In this document: positions 43,564 through 53,198 of the stretch, one piece after another
Position numbering within the stretch: position 1 is the first letter of the stretch
Layout of the letters: every line of letters starts with the position of its first letter
Assembly (NCBI GenBank): GCA_041392855.1
Contig: JAWKLD010000001.1
Location: 1,784,001-1,848,000, forward strand
DNA from: Flavipsychrobacter sp.
GTDB taxonomy: Bacteria; Bacteroidota; Bacteroidia; Chitinophagales; Chitinophagaceae
DNA: 64,000 nucleotides
Direction of reading: 5' to 3'
Program-made: the position numbers and the translations under genes
Notes under the pieces: model-generated
Seen by the model: the letters and a program-made list of their open reading frames with translations, nothing else
Database searches by the model: none
What the model was told of the DNA's origin: nothing

Positions 43564-45357
43564 CTACTCCTCAAAAGAAGATAGCTTAATATCGTCCAGT
43601 ATCATCTCTCCATATTTATATGGGTTGTGAAAACTAAGCTCAATACTATCAAATTCAGCATCAGGTATTTTCACATCAAAATACACATCGCTAACCGTAT
43701 GAGGAGCTGAATATTTATTGAGCCTTATGTTTCTAATTTTCACGGCTGCTCCATCTTTTCTAAAAGTGACTATATACAATATCATTCGCCATGCCTCCCA
43801 TTCTTCGTACAGTGGTTTTATCGACACTTCAGCACGCACCCAGTCGGCATGAGTGTTGTTACTAAAAGGTATTAAAAACTTCTGCCCCCACTCTCTATCT
43901 TTATCAATGTACATAGACACATTCCCATGTATTATATGGCTGTTACTTTCTGTACTATCCTGTTCAAAATCATTAGCGAATAGTAGTTTCATGTTTTTAG
44001 GTTTACCGTCATAATACTCATCTGTATCTTTAAAACGTTGCACATGATCTGGCACTGAGAAGCGACCAACAACATGCCAATAGTAAGCTCGTGTCATACC
44101 GTTAGAATCGTAAAGACCATCGGAAGCATGCGCAGCATAAGTGAACCAGATATTGAGATAAGTAAACAGCAGTAGAAATGGCGAACACACCCACATCATC
44201 ACTCTTGACTGTAGCATACGCTCTATAAAGAATGCTAGTGGCAACATAATAATGGGATAGTATTGAAGCATTGCCCTACCACCTGTGCCGGCATACCACC
44301 AAATATCCCAAGCAGAAGTTATATACAAACTGCAAGCAAAAAACAGTAGTACCATTACACGATGCTTGCCGTGCTTAACAAAAGAAATGATACCTATAAA
44401 GAAAAAGAAGACGAGGGGTGTATATGTGACCCAACCGCTTCTTGCACTCAACATATAATTGTATACATGCGGGCTCAACCAAGAGAAACCCTGATCTTGA
44501 TAACTGTAAACAAAAGGCACACCTGTAGTGTACAACCAATAGCACACTTGCACACTAGCTACCACAACAGCTACTATAGCTACCATTAGTATGGCCTTCT
44601 TATTTGCCAACAAAAAATCCAGTCTACTTTTATAATATTTGGCCGACAGTTTTTCAATTCCCCATAGTAGCGGTATAAGAACTGCTATAAATTCTGTTGG
44701 TCTTACCAAAATAGCTATACCTATTAGCCCTCCTATTGCAACGGCATATTTAAGCTTAGGCTTGGCATAAAACTTTTGAGTAGTTATAAGCAAGAAAACA
44801 TAAATGGTAAACAGCCAGTTGTGGGTATAAGCACCGTTAAGTGCAGTATAGGTCAAATAATTAGACCCTATTACTAACAGCAATATCATGATAGCAACCA
44901 CCCTATCACTAAAAAAGGTCAATAGAAATTTTCGGTAATACCATAAGCCTATAAAAGCAACCAAGAGACTCCCGAGCAGAATAGACAACTGGTAGGGTAT
45001 ACTAAAACCATCGGAGGGGTAACCTAATGGTGAAGAAAGTATATGTGCAATAAAGAAGAACGGACTATACAACACTGCCATGCCAGACGAATACTTGTTG
45101 ACACGACTAGCTGTTTCCTTGTACTTGTAGGATGGAATATGTTCTTTGGGATATCCGTACTCTGTCAATACGCTATCCGCAAATTTTTGTTCTTTTAAGT
45201 CATTATATATAAAGGATGACGGGAGGTACCAGTAATAGCCTAAAACATCCCAAGAGATGGTACTACTATGACCTCTCTTATTCCATGTAGGATGAAATAC
45301 CAACGACACGAATAGAATAACGCATAGGGAAATGATATAAGCAACTCTTGAAAGCAT
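43564..45357 (-). CDS. GT-C-type glycosyltransferase-like membrane protein
   Basis: 597 residues from MLSRVAYIISLCVIL. Ten or more transmembrane helices and an acidic first loop 'TISWDVLGYYWYLPSSFIYND', typical of lipid-linked-sugar GT-C transferases (ArnT/PMT-like). Around residue 445 it changes to a soluble beta-rich C-terminal domain ('MKLLFANDFEQDSTESNSHII ... YGEMILDDIKLSSFEE') resembling a carbohydrate-binding jelly roll facing the periplasm. It would transfer sugars to lipid or protein; substrate unknown. Confidence 0.75.
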   Translation of the reverse strand: MLSRVAYIISLCVILFVSLVFHPTWNKRGHSSTISWDVLGYYWYLPSSFIYNDLKEQKFADSVLTEYGYPKEHIPSYKYKETASRVNKYSSGMAVLYSPFFFIAHILSSPLGYPSDGFSIPYQLSILLGSLLVAFIGLWYYRKFLLTFFSDRVVAIMILLLVIGSNYLTYTALNGAYTHNWLFTIYVFLLITTQKFYAKPKLKYAVAIGGLIGIAILVRPTEFIAVLIPLLWGIEKLSAKYYKSRLDFLLANKKAILMVAIVAVVVASVQVCYWLYTTGVPFVYSYQDQGFSWLSPHVYNYMLSARSGWVTYTPLVFFFFIGIISFVKHGKHRVMVLLFFACSLYITSAWDIWWYAGTGGRAMLQYYPIIMLPLAFFIERMLQSRVMMWVCSPFLLLFTYLNIWFTYAAHASDGLYDSNGMTRAYYWHVVGRFSVPDHVQRFKDTDEYYDGKPKNMKLLFANDFEQDSTESNSHIIHGNVSMYIDKDREWGQKFLIPFSNNTHADWVRAEVSIKPLYEEWEAWRMILYIVTFRKDGAAVKIRNIRLNKYSAPHTVSDVYFDVKIPDAEFDSIELSFHNPYKYGEMILDDIKLSSFEE

Positions 45358-45446
45358 TCGTAGCAGTAGTATTAGACCAAAGATCAGCAAGCATGTATAA
45401 TAACACTAGCTTTAAACAAATTAACAACTTTGATCTGTAAATCTAA

Positions 45447-45577
45447 CACCCTGTAAAAATTAGTGTGCAAGATATTTTCACACGCTGCTATATAGACAAG
45501 ACGAACTACACAACATAAAAAAAGCTGCACTCGAAGAACTCACCTTTAGCTGACGAGAAGGGTTTAGAGATATTTAA
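45447..45577 (+). pseudogene. Decayed 3' fragment of a MOSC gene
   Basis: Reads 'HPVKISVQDIFTRCYIDKTNYTT', a stop, then after a one-base shift 'KKAALEELTFS', TGA and 'REGFRDI', TAA. This parallels the end of the intact MOSC protein ('ISVQDIFTLYYIDKTNYNSIKKAADLEELTLSWREGFKEL'). The TGA replaces a Trp codon. Only the last ~45 codons remain. Confidence 0.8.
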
Positions 45578-45597
45578 AACATTCTGCACAGTAATAG

Positions 45598-46767
45598 CTA
45601 GAGAATATATTTAGCATAACCAACTAAAAACCCTCCAATTAAAAAAGTATCTAATACCGTTGCCAATAATTTTATTTCAAACGATCGGATGTCATCATAT
45701 TCTACATCAAGATCATTATCCATTTTTGATTTATTTTTTAACCGATACCATTGCAACTCAACAAAGTACCTTGGTATGGAAATCATAAACACACCAATTA
45801 TGCCCATCAAGATTACAGCAACCTGAATATTTGCATTAGTGCCATTACCTCCTCCTCCTAAAGGAGATGCCACCCAGACCATAATATTAACAATATAAGC
45901 ACCAACTAATAATTTTGCTAAGATATATGCTTCTGTAAATACTGAAAGCTTAGTTTTTAGCGTCAAAAAATCTAACTCATCTATAGACTCTTTAGATGCT
46001 AATGCTTTACCAACCTTCATCATCATAGAGTAAATAGACATAAAAAACGTAAGCGCAATTAATGTGATGATAAGCAGTGTATAATTTAGTAAGAAGTAAT
46101 AAATACCTAATGTACCTAATTCAAATCTTCCATTTTTCTTTGTAAAGAACCAATAGTACTCTTTCTCTATTTCTGCTAGCTTTGTTATATCATTGATATA
46201 GTTTGCTGTTAGAGCAAAAGCGACAGCTAAGATCAAAAAACCTAAGGCAGTTGCTTTCATTAAAGGAAACTTTGTTTGTTTATCTTCCTCCTTAAGTTCT
46301 TCATTCTTAAACGCTCTTATTTCTCCCCACCCTTTAACAGCAACTACAACCAGCCAACAAGTAAGACCTACATACATTGGACAAATAAATGAATATAAAA
46401 AAATGTTCCACTTGTCATTTAAAAAGCACCTTACATTATCTATGCTGTTTGGGTCGTCAAATAAAGTTCCGTTTAACCATGTACCTAAAACAGTAACTAC
46501 AAAACAAAAGAAGAATGCTAACACAAAACCAATTATTCCTGCATGAAGCCCTTTTGCTCCCGTAAAAGACCTCTTTAAGTTAACAGGAACATTAGGTGCA
46601 ACTTTAACAAAAAACGTACTAATTAGTTTTTCCAGCCAACTAAACACAGGGAGTTTACTTGCTTTTAAAAACCAAGAATATACCCATACTTTAGGATCAT
46701 TAGGGGCTTCTTTGGTTGGCTTCACTTTTGCTTTTGCCCAATTAAGAATTTTTTCAATAGGTCCCAT
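45598..46767 (-). CDS. Multi-spanning membrane protein, unknown function
   Basis: 389 residues with a charged N-terminus ('KILNWAKAKVKPTKEAPNDPK') and seven or eight transmembrane helices, including 'AGIIGFVLAFFFCFVVTVLGTWL' and 'ATALGFLILAVAFALTAN'. A loop 'GGGGNGTNANIQ' lies before the last helix pair. No family is recognised. It follows the lipoprotein hydrolase gene by 19 bp and probably shares its palindrome-type promoter, suggesting a joint envelope role. Confidence 0.65.
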   Translation of the reverse strand: MGPIEKILNWAKAKVKPTKEAPNDPKVWVYSWFLKASKLPVFSWLEKLISTFFVKVAPNVPVNLKRSFTGAKGLHAGIIGFVLAFFFCFVVTVLGTWLNGTLFDDPNSIDNVRCFLNDKWNIFLYSFICPMYVGLTCWLVVVAVKGWGEIRAFKNEELKEEDKQTKFPLMKATALGFLILAVAFALTANYINDITKLAEIEKEYYWFFTKKNGRFELGTLGIYYFLLNYTLLIITLIALTFFMSIYSMMMKVGKALASKESIDELDFLTLKTKLSVFTEAYILAKLLVGAYIVNIMVWVASPLGGGGNGTNANIQVAVILMGIIGVFMISIPRYFVELQWYRLKNKSKMDNDLDVEYDDIRSFEIKLLATVLDTFLIGGFLVGYAKYIL

Positions 46768-46786
46768 GGTGTATTATTTTATTTAC

Positions 46787-47758
46787 TTATTCTAGTGTGT
46801 TCAACCATTGCATAATACCCTCAAACGCTTCATCTCTATTCTTGTCATTAACTATACTGTGAAGCATATTTGGAAAAAACAGGTAACGAATATTCTTCGA
46901 ATCGCATTTCTCGATTAAGCTTGTTGTCTTTTCCCTTGTCGACAAAAAGTCCTGCCCACCCTGAATAATAAGTATCGGCTTAGGATACTTGCACAAGTAT
47001 CCATATGACTTTTTTATTACTCTGTTTGATTGCACCAAGTATCTTGGACTAACTGCTCTGGTTCCTAATGTGTCTATATTAAAAGCCCAATTAATAAAGC
47101 TTGAATCATTAGAATAGATATAAGGATCATACCCAAGATGTACTGGCGTAGAAGGTTGAAAAGTATATGCTAGCAATAAATTTAGTATGGTACTAAGCTT
47201 CACATCACCATTCCCTTTTGATGTTACTATACTGGTCAAAACAAGCCCATCGACATTTTCGGGATGCAATTGTACATACCATATTGCAAGAGAAGACCCT
47301 AAGCTTTCACCTAGTAAAACAATTTTTCTCGAGGGGTATCTCTTTCTTATAGAAATAATTATTTCATGCAGGTCTTCTACTTGAATACCTATATTTTTCA
47401 GATCACCTTTTAAACCTTGATAATGCCCAAACCCTCTAAAATCTAGTGCGATAGACGATACATTTTGACCATCAAGATATTCTTGAAGAAAAGAAAATGA
47501 ACCTGCATGTGCCCCCAAACCGTGAAGAGCTACGATAATGTTTCCTGACTCCTTTTCAATCCTTTCATCAACAAAAACACATTGACCATCTTGCAAACAA
47601 TAGAAGGTCCCTAAATTGCTTTTATAAGTATTACTTGTCTTTATATTCCGTTCTACATATTTGGGGTTATTAATAAAAATACCGCAACTGGAGAAGGAAC
47701 AAACAACCAATATATAGGTTATAATTTTGCTTACTTTTTTTGACACACAAAAACACAT
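46787..47758 (-). CDS. Alpha/beta hydrolase lipoprotein (monoacylglycerol lipase-like)
   Basis: 323 residues, lipobox 'SFSSC' near residue 25. A GTG four codons downstream (start of VSKKVSKII) gives an equally good signal and leaves more room after the -7 element, which ends only 5 bp before the ATG. Serine-hydrolase fold: 'VALHGLGAHAGSF' (oxyanion), nucleophile in 'VLLGESLGSSLA', Asp in 'LIIQGGQDFLS', His in 'FPNMLHSIVND'. It would cleave acyl esters of lipids at the envelope. Confidence 0.85.
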   Translation of the reverse strand: MCFCVSKKVSKIITYILVVCSFSSCGIFINNPKYVERNIKTSNTYKSNLGTFYCLQDGQCVFVDERIEKESGNIIVALHGLGAHAGSFSFLQEYLDGQNVSSIALDFRGFGHYQGLKGDLKNIGIQVEDLHEIIISIRKRYPSRKIVLLGESLGSSLAIWYVQLHPENVDGLVLTSIVTSKGNGDVKLSTILNLLLAYTFQPSTPVHLGYDPYIYSNDSSFINWAFNIDTLGTRAVSPRYLVQSNRVIKKSYGYLCKYPKPILIIQGGQDFLSTREKTTSLIEKCDSKNIRYLFFPNMLHSIVNDKNRDEAFEGIMQWLNTLE

Positions 47759-47763
47759 CTATG

Positions 47764-47808
47764 TAAAAATAATAAGAACAAAAAACACATAACAGAGTGT
47801 TTTAACCC
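47764..47808 (-). promoter_or_regulatory. Palindrome-type promoter of the hydrolase operon
   Basis: Minus strand GGGTTAAAACACTC (47808-47795), 23 bp, -7 TATTTTTA (47771-47764). Confidence 0.65.
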
Positions 47809-47860
47809 TAACATTAATTTTGTCGGTTGTTATACAAATTCAATTTGCTAAGAACGAAAC

Positions 47861-47892
47861 AAAAAAAGAGCCACCTAATAAGGTGGCTCTTT
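47861..47892 (-). terminator. Terminator of the binding-protein/formyltransferase operon
   Basis: AGAGCCACCT/AGGTGGCTCT perfect 10-bp stem, 4-base loop, A7 on the plus strand (T run on minus). Lies 22 bp after the stop of the PID-CTERM-like gene. Confidence 0.88.
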
Positions 47893-47914
47893 CGATCATA
47901 TGATATTCAACAGC

Positions 47915-48127
47915 TTATTTCTTAAGCTCTTCTTTTTTCTTTCTAGCATCATTCCACTTCTTAGCACCATAACCTACGCCTGCTGCTACCAGTAGACTTA
48001 TACCTCCATCTACAGGCACATCATCTACATCATCATCAAAGCCGGGGCCTTGTGCAAATAAGGCTGTTGGTAATGCCAAAAGGGCTATCGCTATACTATA
48101 TTTAGTTATTGTTTTTATACGAGACAT
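47915..48127 (-). CDS. Small PID-CTERM-like protein
   Basis: 70 residues: signal peptide ending 'TALFAQ', a short acidic segment 'GPGFDDDVDDVPVDGG', one hydrophobic helix 'ISLLVAAGVGYGAKK' and a basic end. The order acidic P-x-D-GG motif, helix, basic tail is the PID-CTERM sorting signal of Bacteroidota, here with almost no passenger. Probably a processed, membrane-anchored mini-protein. Last gene of the operon that includes the broken surface protein. Confidence 0.7.
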   Translation of the reverse strand: MSRIKTITKYSIAIALLALPTALFAQGPGFDDDVDDVPVDGGISLLVAAGVGYGAKKWNDARKKKEELKK

Positions 48128-48163
48128 AACTGTTTGTTTTTTGGGTGTTAGAAAATTTAGGGT

Positions 48164-50698
48164 TTACTCTTTGATCAACTTTTCTGTAAACCTTGCATTC
48201 TGGCTTTGTAGCTCTACTATATACATTCCTGATGGCATGTTCGTCAACGGAATAGTAAGGCTACCACTTGCGGCATTTACCTCTTGTAGGTATACTACCT
48301 GTCCAGTTATATTCGTTAGTTTCACTAGTGCTGTACCTTCTACATTATCAAACGATACTTTCACCTCGTTATGTGCAGGGTTTGGTATCAACTGTATCTT
48401 AGGAGTAGTAGCACTTGTAGTGATGATATTAGTTGGCTTACCTACCATGTTTATTTCAAAACGGTTGTTGCCTTGAGATAATGTATCACTCGTTACATCA
48501 AACCAATATTCAAAACCTGCTTTTAATTCTTGTTGTGTATTCAAGTACTTATCGTGTAGTATCAACTTAGTACCTGCAGGCACACTGTAGTCTCCTGTGC
48601 GGATAACATACTTGTTATAGTTAGTATAAGCAGTAAGCCCTAAAGGAATAGAAGACTTATCCGTATAAGGACGAACGTCGATCGCTAAACGCTCACCGTC
48701 TTTAGACATGGTAAAGAAGTCAAGACCAGGGTTGTACAACTTCACAGCATCCAGCTTGTCTTGTACATCCATACTGTTATCGTTAAAGTTGATCAACAAT
48801 CTATCCCATTTCAATGTACTGTCAGAGATAAGTAACTCTACCCAGTCGTTAGCACCTGTAGTTTTGAAGATGCTGGCAGGAGAACTGGTACTCTTATCTG
48901 CTTCCTGAAACTCAAGTGTGTTATTAGAGTTGGCACTTACCGTAGTGAATAAAGCACCACCAGATGGTAAGATATAAGAAGTAGTGAAGGCATTGGTTAC
49001 ATAAGCACCTTTAGCACCGCTGGTTGCATCCCATACATAATAGTTAGCACCTACGTTACTACCCTTAGCTACCGTATTCATCTGTACAGGGCTTGGGAAA
49101 GGATTACCACAAGCCACGAAAGTAGAACCAGAACCTTTGGTCAAGGTTATTGTTTGTGTACCTGTATTTACCGTACCCGTCATATCTAAAGTACTAGCCG
49201 AAGGTGTATAAGCACCACCTGTTAGACCTTCACCTTTTGCACCACGCACCAATACTCTTAGCAAACCTGCTTTTGTCCAAGAAGAAGAGGTAGCACTTGT
49301 TATAGCCGACCAGCCCGGATTGTTACCAGCTGTAGTATTATCTGCAGTGGTCACATCCCATATATGCGAAGAAGGATTGTTGGTAGTAGTTGTAGTAAAA
49401 CCATTGGCAGCACCACCGCTTCCTGTGATATCTATATCATCAGTAAGCAACGATACCTGTTGTGTAGAAGTGAAAGGATGTGCTAAGAAACGATAGCAAC
49501 GCTTACCTGGTATATATCTTTGCACGGTTACACTACCACTGATACTACCTGCACTATTACCAATGCTTCCTGTATTACTTGCATTAGACGCAAGAGTCAA
49601 TTTACTGGCAGTAGCCAAAGTACAACCTGAGCTTACCGTTACCACACCTAAAACCGAAAATGCATTACCGCTTAAAGTAGAAGTACCCGACTTAGAAAAA
49701 GTAAGATTACCTGTACCGCTGATACCATTACCACTATTGGTCATATCGCCATGTATGGTAGCAGTAACACCTGTTCCTAAGGTTAAAGAGAAAGAACTAT
49801 TTATCGTTAGGTCTTTACAAGTAAAAGCACCAGGAGTAGTACTTGAAGCAATAACCGCATCTACTGTAGAAGAAGGTGCACCTGCACTCCATGTAGAACC
49901 ATTCCAAGTAGTACTACTACCTACAGAGAAAGAACCTGCAATAGGGAAAGTATAACCGGTAAGACTATTCTTTGTCCAGTTAGAGCTATTTAAGATGGCT
50001 GCTTGTAGCGTAGCCTTGTCACCCGACTGTGTACCTGAATAATATCCATTATCATCATGCGATGAGAACTCCACTTCATATCCAGTACCAGGATCTTCAG
50101 AAACAGTAGAGCTAAACTGGCAGGTAGTTACCGTACCCGTCCACAGAGCATCCCAGTCTAAGGAAGCCAGCATAGTAGCTGAAGTTACCTGACTACTACC
50201 ATTCAATGTTCCTTAGAAGGCGTGTATCGCCTCACCAGCAGCAGAGAAGTTCATACCCTGTCCAACAGAAGATGTTTGTACCTCAATAGAAAGCGAACCT
50301 GTACTTGCAGAAATAGAACCCGAAGCAGGATTGACACGGATAACCAATTGTGTACCTGCTGTAACAGCACCACTAGCAGTCCATTTTATCATACCATCAC
50401 TTACTGCTCCTGTACCTGCAGCACAACCATTATTAGGGTTTTGCTGAAAATAAGGTGCTGAGTTGCCTGTGTAGCCCATATCCGTAAAATAAATTACCGT
50501 ACCTGAGGTAACCGGCTCTAGGAATAAGACAACAAATTCATCAGCTGCGGGAGATCCCGTTTCATCAGAGTTAACACCGACGAACATAATATCTCCTGCC
50601 GAGAGTGTCGTTTGCGCTTGCGATGAAAATGCCATCGCAGCAATGGCAAAGACTGTCGCCAAGGCCATTTTCAATTTAGATAGAAGTTTGTATTTCAT
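48164..50698 (-). pseudogene. T9SS surface protein interrupted by one in-frame TAA
   Basis: One frame of 844 codons broken at codon 162 (TAA, 50215-50213). Before it: signal peptide (FAIAAMAFSSQAQ) and a domain 'LSAGDIMFVGVNSDE ... TVIYFTDMGY ... GEAIHAF'. After it, in frame: 'GTLNGSSQVTSATMLASLDWDALW', a Thr/Ser/Gly-rich beta-helix-like region, and a C-terminal sorting domain ('LIPNPAHNEVKVSFDNVEG ... MYIVELQSQNARFTEKLIKE'). Related domains usually read 'FQGT' here, so CAA to TAA is likely. There is no frameshift, and the rest is intact, so the change is recent or a sequencing error. A TTG could restart translation at 50206, without a signal peptide. Confidence 0.85.
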
Positions 50699-50743
50699 AT
50701 GACTGTATTTTTTGAGTGTACTAGGATAAAATTAAATCTATAT

Positions 50744-51682
50744 TTATAAATTACTGAATTTCAAGCCCTTTTTTATTCCACAATACTGTGCAAAGCTTGC
50801 AGCAGTATATATGCCTTCTTCTATGGTCACCACTTTGGCTAGCAATGCCTCTTTGTCTTTGCATTGAATAAGTAGACCATCATTGTTGATCTCTAAAATG
50901 GTACCGCATATAGCATCACCAGCTGCACCTGTTTGTGTAGCCGCTTCCGTTATCCTCAATGGCATGTTGTTAAACATCGTATAAGCCCCCTTGTTCCAAG
51001 GGTTACAAGCGTTGACCAATGCTACTATTTCAGCAGCGGTCATCTTATCCCATTTAATGCCTATTTCTTGCACACCAGGTTTGCTATAGTAGTTGGCCTT
51101 TTGCTCTTCCTGCACGGTGGTTTTCAGTTGTCCCGAAAAAATAAGTGGTAGTAGCTTTTGCAATACCGGCATATTGGCATTGGCCAGCTTAGCACTATGC
51201 ATACCATAAGTATCTGTAGGTAGCAGCGGCACTTTCTCTATGTGTATCAGCCCACCGGTGTCAAAGTTAGCATCCATCCGGTGCACGCTAATGCCTCCAT
51301 AGGGCGCTCTGTCTTTTATCGTCCAGAATATGGCATCGGCTCCTCTATACTCGGGCAGCAAACCAAAATGGAAATTAATAAAGCCCAATGGTGGTATAGT
51401 AAGCACATCTGCAGCTATCTTCCAAGGGAAGGTAAACACCAAAACCACATCCAGCCCATTCTTTTTCACCCAATCTATTAACTGTGTGCTCAGCTTTGAC
51501 TTTGTAAATACAGCAACTTCTTGTTGAAAAGTTGCTGCTATATTTTTTATATCGTTGGTAGCGTCGTGCACCCTATCAGGCATGCCTACTGCGGCCACAA
51601 GCTTATTGCTTAATAAAGCATGCAGCGAGGGCGTGCCTAATGTGCTGTTGCAGAGCACTCCTATTTTAGGTTGTTGGTTCAT
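50744..51682 (-). CDS. Formyltransferase-fold protein (Fmt-like)
   Basis: 312 residues from MNQQPKIGVLCN. Formyl_transferase fold: 'INFHFGLLPEYRGADAIFWTIKDRAPYGGISVHRMDANFDTGGLIHIEKV' contains the catalytic Asn and His ('NFH') and Asp ('DTGG') of 10-formyl-THF transferases; a C-terminal Fmt-like domain has 'ALVNACNPWNKGAYTMFNNMPLRI'. Divergent from the housekeeping tRNA enzyme and located among collar genes, so it probably formylates another amine (amino sugar or peptide). Starts one base after the upstream stop. Confidence 0.82.
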   Translation of the reverse strand: MNQQPKIGVLCNSTLGTPSLHALLSNKLVAAVGMPDRVHDATNDIKNIAATFQQEVAVFTKSKLSTQLIDWVKKNGLDVVLVFTFPWKIAADVLTIPPLGFINFHFGLLPEYRGADAIFWTIKDRAPYGGISVHRMDANFDTGGLIHIEKVPLLPTDTYGMHSAKLANANMPVLQKLLPLIFSGQLKTTVQEEQKANYYSKPGVQEIGIKWDKMTAAEIVALVNACNPWNKGAYTMFNNMPLRITEAATQTGAAGDAICGTILEINNDGLLIQCKDKEALLAKVVTIEEGIYTAASFAQYCGIKKGLKFSNL

Positions 51683-51683
51683 A

Positions 51684-52820
51684 TTAGGTACAAGGGTATG
51701 GATTAAACCATCCGCCGTTAGGCCAGTTGTTCTCATCTGTTCGCCACACTTCCATATCCACCTTGTCTATATGGTCTGTTATTTCATTAAAGTAGTTTCC
51801 GTTTTCTTCTTTCACCTCTGCAAACCAACAGCCTGCTATCGTGTAGTGCTCCGTAGGATGGTAAGACACCTTACCTCTTGGGCTGTCTATTTCAGTTTGC
51901 TCCAAAGACTCTGCCGTCTTCTTGCTCATCAGCTTACCACTGTCGTTGTATACCGCTGCTCTAAAAAGCATCATGCCTATTTCATAACCTAGCAAGGCAA
52001 ACCTATCGCCTTCATTCTCTGTTTCTTCTTCAAAGTCTTTTAAGAATTTTTGGTTGGCCTCGTTCTTGATAGTAGTATAATATGCCGACGCCGTCTGCGC
52101 GCCTACCATACTGTTGCCATATTTCTTAAGTGTACTCGGCAAGGTAAGCCAACCACTACCTGCAATGGTAGTGCCGCTGGCTACAAGTTCTTTACCCACC
52201 CCTTCTAAGAGTACATCTGCATCTTTTCCTGTAAACCCACAGTAAAAAAGATCAGGCTTATCTTCTTTTAAGAAGCTAGTTACTTTATCAAAAAACTCCT
52301 GATCTATATCTAGCTTACTCATTACAAAGGCTTTCACATCAACACCACTTGCCTCCAAGCCTTTCACAAAAGTATAGCCTAAGCTATAGCCAGCCTCCAT
52401 CAACGACATGGATACTATTGGATGGCTGTTGCCTTCGTTTCTTTTGCCCAAATTGTAGGTAGTTGCCCACTCGTTAAAGCTATGCATAAACACATATGGC
52501 GACTGACTGGCAGTATATGCTACCACACCTCCCATATCAGCAAGTATCAACACCTTTTTGTATTCGTTGCAGATGTCTGATAAGGTGCTGTACATATTAT
52601 GACCTACATAAGCCACTATTACATCCACCCTTTCTTGCAGTAGTAATTTATTAGCTGCTTTTTGCACTTCGTCTACATCGGTACAAGTTCCTGCTCCTTC
52701 CAATACAATTTCATCCGTAGCAGTACCAAATGATTTTTTAGCCAATGCCATTCCTTCTGAGAACTGCAGCCCCGCCGTAGGGAACAGCATGGAGGTCGGT
52801 ACTATTAATCCAATCTTCAT
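51684..52820 (-). CDS. Signal-less periplasmic-binding-fold protein (Leu/Ile/Val type)
   Basis: 378 residues of the type-1 periplasmic binding fold: 'KIGLIVPTSMLFPTAGLQFSEGMALAKK', 'VDVIVAYVGHNMYSTLSDICNEYKKVLILADMGG', 'PDLFYCGFTGKDADVLLEGV'. It starts directly at the first beta strand, with no signal peptide or lipobox, and no permease genes are near. It may therefore work in the cytoplasm as a ligand sensor, or leave by another route. First gene of an operon with a formyltransferase. A leader of about 230 bases separates it from its palindrome-type promoter. Confidence 0.82.
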   Translation of the reverse strand: MKIGLIVPTSMLFPTAGLQFSEGMALAKKSFGTATDEIVLEGAGTCTDVDEVQKAANKLLLQERVDVIVAYVGHNMYSTLSDICNEYKKVLILADMGGVVAYTASQSPYVFMHSFNEWATTYNLGKRNEGNSHPIVSMSLMEAGYSLGYTFVKGLEASGVDVKAFVMSKLDIDQEFFDKVTSFLKEDKPDLFYCGFTGKDADVLLEGVGKELVASGTTIAGSGWLTLPSTLKKYGNSMVGAQTASAYYTTIKNEANQKFLKDFEEETENEGDRFALLGYEIGMMLFRAAVYNDSGKLMSKKTAESLEQTEIDSPRGKVSYHPTEHYTIAGCWFAEVKEENGNYFNEITDHIDKVDMEVWRTDENNWPNGGWFNPYPCT

Positions 52821-53198
52821 TTTTTTAACTCTGGTTCTTTATAATATTAAACCAGTAGACGCAAACCATAGGCCTGTGTTACTGGTGACAAGTTGTTGTA
52901 TTGTTCAAACTGATTACAAAAACTGCGATAACTGTATTTATGTTACAGCTGGCAGCCAACACCTCTACTAAGCTTTATATCAAATAATTTTACCGATAGC
53001 GCAGCACAAAACATACTATTAGAAAACACCCTGAGCAGCTAAAACCGACAAAGCATAAAAATAAGCAAAGCATCTCCCCCAGAAAAGGGTATTATCACCC
53101 TCTTTTTGGGTGGTTTTGGTTATATTATTGTTATCTGACCTGTTGATTTACAAAGAGCTATGCTAGAAAAGCAGTTTTTCAATGTCACCTTGCCATTA
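52821..53198. other. Long leader of the binding-protein operon
   Basis: No gene is visible. The region carries the palindrome-type promoter at 53056-53100 and about 230 bases of predicted 5' leader before 52820. Confidence 0.5.
53056..53100 (-). promoter_or_regulatory. Palindrome-type promoter of the binding-protein operon
   Basis: Minus strand GGGTGATAATACCC (53100-53087), 23 bp, -7 TATTTTTA (53063-53056). The 14-mer equals that before the 42719 operon. Confidence 0.75.

Noticed and set aside
50206..50215. Stop-codon reassignment or programmed read-through
   Set aside because: TAA is the normal stop of many genes in the window and no recoding signal is evident, so a nonsense change or base error is simpler.
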